Assembly (NCBI GenBank): GCA_003990745.1
Contig: RBNI01003487.1
Coordinates: 1-15,775, forward strand
Direction: 5' to 3'
DNA length: 15,775 nucleotides
Source: Jimgerdemannia flammicorona
Taxonomy: Eukaryota > Mucoromycota > Endogonomycetes > Endogonales > Endogonaceae
Part shown: in pieces, positions 1-7,198 of the stretch
How the letters are laid out: each line of letters opens with the position of its first letter
Numbering within the stretch: position 1 is the stretch's first letter
Translations under genes and position numbers: made by a program
Notes under the pieces: generated by a model
Told to the model about the DNA's origin: nothing
Databases searched by the model: none
Seen by the model: the letters and a program-made list of their open reading frames with translations, nothing else

Positions 1-1048
1 CCTTGAGTTCATCGAATGCTCTTTGTTACCTGCCAGTCCATTGGAACTTGATATCCTTCTTGTTGAGTTCATAAATTGGGCTTGCAATGTTGGAAAATCC
101 TCTAATAAATCTGCGATAGTAGGAGGCGAGTCCCATGAAGGCTTGGGCTTCAGTGACTGTAGTGGGTCTTGGATATGCTGCTACTGCCTGTATCTTGAGG
201 GGGTCTGTGTGTGTTCCATCTCAGTTAATGACATGTCCAAGGTAAGAGATCTCGATTTCTGCAAACTTGCATTTCTTTGGTTTGATGTAAAGACCATGCT
301 TCCTCAACCTTTCCATCATCTGCTGGATATGCCGCAGATGTTCTTCGGCTGTCTTGCTGTAGATGATTACATCGTCTACATAAACCATCATCCATCTTCC
401 TATGTTATAGTGAAAGATTTTGTTCATTATTCGCTGGAAGCTTGCTGGTGCATTGCACATTCCGAATGGTATTCGCAGGTAGACATAGGTTCCGTCTGGG
501 GTGATGAAAGCTGATTTCTCACTTGCTGCTTCTGTGAGGCCAATTTGATAGAATCCCGAGTATAAGTCCAAGGTGCTGTAGTACTGTGCCTCGTCTCCCA
601 GAGTTACGAGAATATCGCTGATAAGGGGTAGTGGTTGGTGATCCTTCTTGGTAATCAAGTTGAGCTTTCTATAATCGGTACAGAGTCTTGGTGCGAATTC
701 TCCTGGCTTGCTTCCTTTCTTTGGGGCTAGTATGACTGGTGAAGCCCAAGGACTACTGGCTTCTTTGATGATACCGGCTTCTTCCATCTGCTTTATTTCT
801 TCTCTGAGCCATTCGCAGTAGGCTGGCGGGATGGGTCTTGCTTTCTGATAGATTGGTTCGGTGTCTCTTATATCCATATCATGGTAGTAGTGTGGGGTCT
901 TTCCTTTGATATCCTTGAAATCTGTGGCCAAGACATCCTCAAATTCATAGAGTATCTTCTTGAGTTCTTTCTTGAGTGGAAATTCATTCCCAATAGTGTA
1001 GCTGTGCTTGGTTGTGGTTTCCTCCTTCTTGTGATCTAATTCGGTGAT

Positions 1049-1486
1049 TTTGGTGCTGGCAAATACTCCTCTTCCTGTGGATCCGAATCCTTTCCTTCCT
1101 CTTTCTGTTTCTTGCAACTTCTTGACTTCCATGATCTTTGGTTGTAGAACTGGGAAGATCAGCATCTGTGCTAGCCAATCCTTCTTCTTGACTGGGAATG
1201 GAATGGTAGGATTGTGATTCCTAGCGATGAGTAGTATTTCCCTGATATAGTCCGAATCGATGACTCCTCCTTCAATGGTGATTTCGCTTTTTGCCAGGCT
1301 GCTTCTTGTCTTGAGAATTCCGACATGGTCCTTTGGAATGGTCATCTCTAGTCCAGTTGCGAGTAGAGTGGTTGTCTGGGGCTCCAGTACGGTTTCCTCT
1401 ACTGTGGCAATATCTATTCCAGCTGCATTTTCCGACTTGTATTCTGGTAGAACTGCATCAGGATGGATTTTCTGAATCTTGACCTT
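1049..1486 (-). other. dUTPase domain inside gypsy Pol
   Basis: About 146 residues between protease and reverse transcriptase carry all five motifs of trimeric dUTPase (dUTP to dUMP plus pyrophosphate) in the right order and spacing. They are AAGIDI (motif 1), KTRSSLA (motif 2), GGVIDSDYIRE (motif 3, with the uracil-contacting Tyr), LAQM (motif 4) and RGRKGFGSTGR (motif 5). The motif 3 Arg-Gly usual after the Tyr is replaced by Ile-Arg. The domain has no stop codon. In retroviruses such a domain lowers uracil misincorporation during reverse transcription; the same role here is inference. The identification rests on motif recognition only. Confidence 0.9.
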
Positions 1487-1621
1487 GATTTCTTCTTCAT
1501 CATCACTGTCTTCTAGGAGGGCTGGTGGTTTGTCATCTTCCTCCTCTTCCTTTTTTCTTCTGGCCTGTTCTTCGAGAACCTTCTGTTTCCTTTCATAGTG
1601 GATCTTCTTGATTCTACCAGT

Positions 1622-1678
1622 GCATTGGTAGCAATCATTGACATGCTCCATACAGTATATCTTGATTCCATGGGGGCA
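1622..1678 (-). other. Cys/His cluster between protease and dUTPase (possible zinc-binding site)
   Basis: Residues 526-544 of the frame starting at 3253 contain four Cys and two His in 19 residues: CPHGIKIYC, then MEH, then VNDCYQC. The spacing is C-x-H-x5-C-x2-H-x3-C-x2-C. It is distinct from the Gag CCHC knuckle (2735-2776) and from the integrase HHCC, which would be downstream and outside the window. Flanks are highly charged (Glu and Lys rich). I do not recognise a named family; metal binding is inference from the residue pattern. Confidence 0.5.
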
Positions 1679-2734
1679 GACTCCTTGTGGCGCATATCCT
1701 TCTGCAATCTTCTTGTACCATTCCTCCTCACTCATCCATCCGACTTTCTTCTTTTTCTGTGTGGTTACCATGTAGGCTTCCTCTTGCTCACCTTCTTCTT
1801 CCTCCATCTCGGGGAGCACTCCTTTGTTAATATTGATAGGGATTCGCATCTTTTGTCCTCGGTAGACAATCTGTATCTTCTGTGCATTCAGATCGATTAT
1901 TGCTCTGGCTTTGTGAAGCCACTGGTTGCCAATGAGGATGTCATAGTTGGTTGCATTGGTTACAATCACATCAACCAGGATGGTTGCTTCTCCGAACTTG
2001 ATGGGAACATCTCGGATCTTTCCCAAAGGGGTGGCTCTTGTGCCATCTGCTGTGACGAATACCAGCTTGGTTGCTTCTTCAATCTCCCATCCTAAGCAGT
2101 CTACTGCCTTCTTGCTGAGGAGACATCCTCCTGCTCCTGTATCTATGATGGCTTCAAAGATTCTATCTTCGATTTGGCAGATTGCATAAGCAGAAGTCTT
2201 GTGGTTGTCTTCACTTTCCTCTCCGGAGTCTTCTTGAACATTATTGGCCTCGGTTATCTTCCAACCTTGCTCCTTGGTGGTTTCTGCTAGTCCAAATCTC
2301 ATTTGCTGCCTGAATGTGGGGATTTCTGCCAGCTGGCCAAAGGTAGCATTGACTTTTTGTTGGCTGAGATCCTTGAAGATATCATACTTGAAAGTCTTGG
2401 TCTTGTGAAGCTTCTTCTCCTTTTCTCCTTCACTTGCTGGAGTGGTTCCTCGGATGATATCTTGGACTGCTTGCTCGAGCTCTATGTCTTGATCCATTTC
2501 TTCAGCTTGGCTTTCTGTGGTTATTTCCATCTGTTTTTCCACTGGATTATTCTTGGGTCTTCCTGGCGGTCTCTTGTAGGGTTCCTTGCGAACATCCTTC
2601 TTCGTAGTCTGAGCAGGATAGGCCTCCCATTCCTCATCTGAGTCTCCAATCTCCTTGAAGGTGATGATGTTGGCTTGCTCCTTATTTCTAGTAGTAGCAT
2701 TGCTTGGCTGGGCCTTGCGCTTGGTTTCACTCAT

Positions 2735-2776
2735 ACATTCATATGAGTAGTGGCCTTCTTCTCTGCAGCTGTAGCA
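2735..2776 (-). other. Gag CCHC zinc knuckle (gypsy)
   Basis: CYSCREEGHYSYEC fits the retroviral nucleocapsid pattern C-x2-C-x4-H-x4-C exactly. It marks the nucleocapsid part of Gag, expected to bind element RNA. It lies about 195 residues before the protease active site in the same open frame, so Gag and Pol are fused without a frameshift. Confidence 0.93.
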
Positions 2777-3629
2777 GGTACCTTTCTTCTTGTCTGAGGT
2801 GGCGGCAAACTTCTGAATTGGGCGGCGATCTCTTCCTCTGATTTCCTTTACCACATCTCCTAGGTGAGCAGTCATTTCAGCGAACTGCTTAGTAAGTTCT
2901 TCCATAGGATCACTGTTTCTCTGTTGTTCTGTAGCTCTTGGCTGAGGTGTGTTTCGATTGATCATAGTGGTAGGGATCACACTGGTTGGCTTGGGTGCTT
3001 CAATTCTAATGCCAGTAACTCTTTCCATTGTGTGGTCTTGTAGATGTCTGGCTATCCAATATTGCTGAGCATAGGTGATCTTTTGTGCCAGATCCAGGAC
3101 TACTGGTGATGAGCGGATGGCCAAGGCTATCTCTGGGTGAACTCCTTTCATGAAGGTTGCTTCAGCTACTTGGTCCCGGATGGCATCAGCATAATCTGCG
3201 AGGATTATCTGATATTGGATTCTTGTGAAGAATGTGTTTGGATCCTTGCTCATTCCTTGACATGTTGTATTGAGCTGGTCCTTCAGCGCTTGCTTGATCT
3301 CATCTGTGTAATAGGTATTCCAGAGCCAGGTCTTCTGTGCTATCAGTATAGCATCAGCATCATTTCCTGCATGGGTTGCAGCTGTGAATACTGCTCTTGC
3401 AGGTCCTCATAGGCTGTAGGGCATGAGGGCTACTTGCTGTCCTGCGGTTAAGGTCCTAACAGCAGCGTACTGCTCGAAATCATCTATGAAGGTGACGATT
3501 GACTCATCCGAAGTATATCTGTGAAATACAGGTGGTCTCATGTCCATTTTGTCTGATTGTGTTGTGTGAGTTCTTGTGGTAGCGGTTGTTCGTTGTTCAG
3601 CTTGAAAGTGAGGGATTCGTCTTGAATCA

Positions 3630-3646
3630 CCAGCCAATGGGCACCA
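3630..3646 (-). promoter_or_regulatory. Primer-binding site of the gypsy-like element
   Basis: On the minus strand the LTR ends in ACA, followed after three bases by TGGTGCCCATTGGCTGG. The leading TGG is the complement of the CCA end of a tRNA, so the 17 bases would pair with the 3' end of a tRNA that finishes in GGGCACCA. I cannot say which tRNA without the host set. Position and TGG start are the usual ones for a 3'-end-primed LTR element and support the LTR boundary at 3650. Confidence 0.7.
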
Positions 3647-3850
3647 AGTTGTAAAGTAGCGGATGCTTAACCTTGTAAGTACGTCGGATTTCTGTATCTT
3701 GAGTTCTTGATCTTCTTTGACTCCATGGAGTCCTCATAGGCAGGGGTGGGTGAGTTCGAAGTATATCTGCCTGCAGGCTTACTAGTTCCTTTGCTTTCTC
3801 TTTGCTTTGAACTATTTTGATCTGAGGTTTATTCACTCTAAGATACTGGG

Positions 3851-3859
3851 TTATTTATA
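3851..3859 (-). promoter_or_regulatory. TATA-like box in gypsy LTR
   Basis: The minus strand reads TATAAATAA within the LTR, about 200 bases before its inner end, where a retroelement promoter is expected. It is the least ambiguous TATA match in an AT-rich LTR. An AATAAA follows 18 bases downstream (3828-3833), which could be the poly(A) signal. Chance matches are possible in such sequence. Confidence 0.4.
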
Positions 3860-3917
3860 CAAGTTTGCTAACTATGTGATGGCTATGGAGTTACGTAGCT
3901 AAGTTATGAGTCATTTA

Positions 3918-4010
3918 GCAAGTGTCAAGACTTTTCGCCATTGTCTAAATGCTATACTATATTGGGTCATCGATTTCGCAAGTGTCGAAATATTTCGATA
4001 TTGTCTAAAT
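3918..4010 (-). repeat. Degenerate 60-bp tandem duplication inside the gypsy LTR
   Basis: Two blocks recur at a constant offset of 60 bases: GCAAGTGTC at 3918-3926 and 3978-3986, and TTGTCTAAAT at 3941-3950 and 4001-4010 (plus-strand reading). A diverged TTCG-containing spacer lies between them. A further pair, CTATACTATA(C/T)TGGG, recurs about 82 bases apart around 3951 and 4033. In the U3 part of an LTR such repeats are often enhancer-like; that role is inference. Confidence 0.65.
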
Positions 4011-4121
4011 TGGAGACTTGGCTAACTATAAGGCTATACTATACTGGGAATCAGATTTAGGTACCGTGATCAAATGTCTAATTCCCCTGATTCATATTAC
4101 TAATTTGGATTGACCATCACA

Positions 4122-6174
4122 ATATATTATATATTATATTTTATTCTAATTTACATTCTATCTATTATAGTTTTATATTCTTTTTAGATTATATATCTTA
4201 TTGAGCAGAAGTATTGAGATAATAACTTGATATATTAGCATATTGTAATAAATTATTATATATCTATAAGCTACTAAAAATTTTAATGAAAATTCTAATA
4301 AAAATTTCTACAGAATTTCTAACTAGTAGTTATAGATACTAAATATAGTATAACTATATATATATATATATATATCTAGTATATTAATTTAGTTATAGCT
4401 TTAAATCTGTATAAATATTCTCTATACTGAGTATATATATTATAACTTTAGCTCTATTTTTTTTTTGAATATAAAAATAAAGCAGTATTCTTATTGCAGA
4501 ACTCTCAGATCCAACTTATTAATAATTCTGAGTCTAATCAACTTAGAATATAAGTATAGTACCTCTACTATTAGTACAAGAATCCAAAAGTGATACTTGG
4601 ACTATATTACTATAATAGATAATTAGAACTTAGCATTTTCTCATAAGTACTCAGAACTTAGAACTGATAGTTATCTTAATTATCTATAATATATTAATTC
4701 TATCAGTATATAGTTTTATTATAATTTAATAGTAGTAGAAGTTACTCTTACCTATAAGTAAGCCTTTCTTAAGAAACTTACTATAAATATAAACAATTTG
4801 GTCAATATTACTAATATTATTAATAATAACTAAAGAATACCTTTACTCTGACTACTCTATAGAACTAAGCTGAAGAAGTTAATAAAATTATCACTAAGTA
4901 GACTAAGATCTATACTAGCTAAGTAAAATTTAATAAACTTAATAATAAACCTATTTAAGAAGTATTCAACATATTTAGCATATTTAATAAAGAAGTTATC
5001 TATACTCAAGAAATTAGAAAAAAATTTAAAAGATTAATTAGTAGCTACTTCTGTAAAAAATATATAAAAGAATTCATTAAAGTTATAAGTATATTTTCTA
5101 AATCTTCTCTTCAATAATTACTACTATAAAACTAAAGTCTTTCTAAACTATAAGGGATATTATACTAATCAAAGAAAATCTCACCTCTATTACTAAATTC
5201 TCTATATAAGCAAAAATAATTCAATAGTGAGAATTACAAACTACTAGATCTAGCAAAATCTCTACTATATTGTTTTTATTCAGAAGAATAGTTAAAGAAA
5301 TATCTGAATCTAATACTAGTGGTCCAAGTACTGTTATAGACCCACTATTAAGAATATCAAGTCTACTGAAAATTACTACAAAAGATCTAACAATTATCAC
5401 ATCAAAACTACTAATCTACAAACTGATTACTAAGTTTACTCATCTTAGTAATATTATAGAAGAAATAACTATATATCATACTACTCTTAAGTAATAATAT
5501 CTAAAGAAAGATTACTATCATCTTACTATATAAGTAATGAGAATAGTAAAATAATATCAGCAGATAAAAAGATAGTATCTGTGACTAATTAAGTAACTAT
5601 ACTTATCCAAGCTCTCTGCCTTAGCATCAAAATAAACAAATCTAAAAAAGACCTCTATCTTATACAATTTGAAGACAAAGCAGACTAAGTAATAATATTT
5701 ATAAGATAAGTTGATACCAATTATCATACTAATAGATGGAATGATAATTAGAACTCAAACAGTACTCTTAATAATAATAAGTACTATAAGATTGAAGATC
5801 TCTATATAACTGCAGGCTTATAAGTAGAGAAAGTTATCATCTATTTTACAGATATAGCTATTCAGTAGTAGTATAATCTTCCAGTATACTCTCTCATCTG
5901 GAAAACCTATATTAAAATAAATATAAGTAAAGAAGATAATAATTACTCTGACTATAAAGTCTACTTAGCTATTATAGGCCTAAAGAAGTTGATCATCTAA
6001 TAGTTCTGCAGCTTTATCCATATTACTGAAACCAGAACTAAACTCAAGAACCTCTAATTCTATAATGATGGAAAAGAAGACTTAGAAGTATTTGTAATAA
6101 AATTAGAAACTCTCCTGAATACTATGTAGGAGTAAAATATAACTAATGAGAACAAACTGTGAATAGAATCAGAG
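4122..6174. other. AT-rich, CpG-free block without a recognisable gene
   Basis: About 2 kb of very AT-rich sequence, dense in TpA and without CpG. Stops occur in all six frames every few tens of codons. The longest open stretch (5270-5494, plus) has a composition expected by chance. Around 6050-6120 on the plus strand a short run (YNDGKEDLEVFVIKLETLL) resembles a Gag-like fragment but cannot be assigned. The block looks like old transposon sequence eroded by repeated C-to-T change on both strands. No tRNA, rRNA or promoter could be supported. Confidence 0.7.
4355..4375. repeat. (TA)n microsatellite
   Basis: An uninterrupted run of alternating T and A, 21 bases long, within the AT-rich block. 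Confidence 0.9.
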
Positions 6175-6830
6175 TAGTATATTATCTCTAGATAGTATAT
6201 GTTGAAAATAATAAACTGAGAAGCAAGTATTGGAAATGAGTAGTACAGTAAGGTATTGAAGTGAGCAAGATAAGTGAGCCTTAAAAATATATAAGCACTA
6301 CTCTTCAGAAATAAGTATTGAAAATATATAAATATCAGAAATATATGAGTATTAGAAATATATAAGCACAACTCTCCAAAAACTGCAAAGTATAGATTTT
6401 ACCTAACTTGAAAAAATGAGTGATGAGATATTAGAAATGAGCATCAGAAATATATGAGTGCAATCCTCCAAAAGACTACAAAATATAGAATTTACCTAAC
6501 TTGAATAGTAAGTAAGTGAGTGAATAGGAGAATAGTGGGCAGGAGAATAGCAAGCAGGTAAGCAGAAGAATAGCAAGCAGTAAGCAAGAGAATGATGAAT
6601 GAGCAGTACATTGGAAATAGTAGACTAAGGAGCAAGTATTGGAAATGAGCAGTAAGGTAAGATGTTAAAGTGAATGAGATGAGTGAGTCTTAGAAACTCA
6701 TGAGTAATATCATCCAGAAATAAGTATCAAAAAAACTACAAAACATAGATTTTATCTGACTTAAAAAAATAAATAATGAGGTATTGGAAATGAATACTAG
6801 AAATATATAAGTATAACTCTCTGTATTTGA
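6175..6830. repeat. Degenerate duplicated low-complexity segment
   Basis: Purine- and A-rich on the plus strand. An exact 18-mer (GCAAGTATTGGAAATGAG) occurs at 6223 and 6632, and CAGAAATAAGTAT at 6306 and 6715. Both pairs are offset by 409 bases, so a roughly 0.4-kb unit is duplicated. Inside it a second motif, (C)AAA.TATAGATTTTACCTAACTTGA, recurs near 6391, 6484 and 6744, with GAAATATATAAG or GAAATATATGAG between copies. The part at 6505-6610 is a purine-rich short repeat built on GCAGGAGAATAGCAA. No open frame runs through it. Confidence 0.8.
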
Positions 6831-6913
6831 ATAAACTTTTAAGCCACAAATTCTCTTGGCTAATTAGCAAATACTCATTTATATGATAGCCTCACTCATG
6901 GCCCCATTCTCTC

Positions 6914-7102
6914 TATACAGTGGTCACATTCTCTCTTATATATCAGCTCTATTCTCTCTACATAGTGGCCCCATCCTCTCTTATATATTAGCCTCATTCT
7001 CTCTTATATAATAGTTCTCTCTTATATAGCAGTCTATCTCTCTTATATAGCAGCCCCATCTCTCTTATATAGCAGTCTCATTTCTCTTATATAGCAGTCT
7101 TA

Positions 7103-7108
<6 letters not shown>
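6914..7108. repeat. 22-bp minisatellite next to the LINE poly(A) tail
   Basis: Nine consecutive units of 18-23 bases with consensus TATATAGCAGYCYCATTCTCTCT. The four copies nearest the poly(T) tract are the most alike; those to the left are more diverged and fade into 6881-6913. The array stops exactly where the poly(T) run begins, so it appears to be the target DNA into which the LINE inserted. Confidence 0.85.

Positions 7109-7136
<28 letters not shown>
7109..7136 (-). other. Poly(A) tail of the LINE (28 A on the minus strand)
   Basis: Twenty-eight uninterrupted T on the plus strand separate the LINE 3' end (7137) from the minisatellite. Together with the AATAAA it marks the 3' end of a polyadenylated RNA copied into the genome by target-primed reverse transcription. 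Confidence 0.9.
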
Positions 7137-7139
<3 letters not shown>

Positions 7140-7156
7140 GTCACTTGGACTCCACC

Positions 7157-7162
7157 TTTATT
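7157..7162 (-). promoter_or_regulatory. AATAAA polyadenylation signal of the LINE
   Basis: The minus strand reads AATAAA 20 bases before the poly(A) tract begins. That is the normal distance between signal and cleavage site, and it supports the tract at 7109-7136 as a real copied tail. Confidence 0.8.
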
Positions 7163-7198
7163 ACCAGTCTATGAGTAAGTATACATCATCACCACCCA

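Larger units (their letters stand above)
1..3547 (-). pseudogene. Gag-Pol polyprotein of the gypsy-like element (broken, 3' end outside window)
   Basis: Single frame from an ATG at 3545-3547 (MDMRPPVF...). The frame is open further upstream, but only TTG is available near the primer site, so this ATG is preferred. Numbering residues from the Met at 3251-3253: CCHC knuckle 160-173; protease DTGA at 371-374; Cys/His cluster 526-544; acidic and basic linker 556-590; dUTPase about 590-735; reverse transcriptase about 760-1010 with the LDLYSG catalytic Asp near 896 and YVDD at 958-961. After 221 the same frame continues with the typical ASYYRRF segment of the RT/RNase H connection. In-frame stops: TGA 3407-3409, TGA 221-223, TAA 26-28. 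The two TGA codons stand where Arg fits, and the TAA fits a former Gln; all are explained by C-to-T change. No frameshift seen. Function in life: capsid, maturation and reverse transcription of the element. The copy here cannot make a full product without readthrough. Confidence 0.92.
1..4121 (-). mobile_element. Ty3/gypsy-like LTR retrotransposon with dUTPase domain, partial (5' part)
   Basis: An LTR retrotransposon read on the minus strand and cut by the left window edge. From its 5' end (high coordinates) come a 472-bp LTR bounded by TGT and ACA, a 3-base spacer, a tRNA-type primer-binding site, a short leader and one long frame. That frame carries Gag with a CCHC knuckle, an aspartic protease (DTGA), a dUTPase domain and a reverse transcriptase with YVDD. 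Domain order and RT motifs (LDL.SGFYQI, FGMCNAPASFQ, YVDD, YLGH) place it with Ty3/gypsy. The rest of RNase H, the integrase and the 3' LTR would lie beyond position 1. Three in-frame stops show decay. The base next to the LTR (4122) starts the AT-rich block, so the element probably inserted into it. The target duplication cannot be tested because the other end is missing. Confidence 0.93.
3650..4121 (-). repeat. 5' LTR of the gypsy-like element (472 bp)
   Basis: Read on the minus strand it begins TGTGATGGTCAATCC and ends CTTTACA, with TGT...ACA termini. The inner end is set by the primer site just downstream and the outer end by TGT at the switch to the AT-rich block. Its partner LTR is outside the window, so the limits are not confirmed by comparison. 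It contains a TATA-like box, an AATAAA and a degenerate 60-bp duplication, listed separately. Confidence 0.75.

Noticed and set aside
3627..3836. Open frame of 69 codons on the minus strand crossing the gypsy LTR end
   Set aside because: It spans the LTR end and the primer site, has no motif, and would precede Gag in the transcript leader; a chance frame.
4459..4467. T run in the AT-rich block as another poly(A) tail or terminator
   Set aside because: Short run in very AT-rich DNA with no adjoining element end or AATAAA at a fitting distance.
5270..5494. 74-codon open frame in the AT-rich block
   Set aside because: Low-complexity composition (Ile, Thr, Leu, Lys, Ser), no motif, and surrounded by stops in all frames.
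6914..7108. CRISPR-like array
   Set aside because: Units are contiguous with no unique spacers; it is a minisatellite in eukaryotic repeat DNA.
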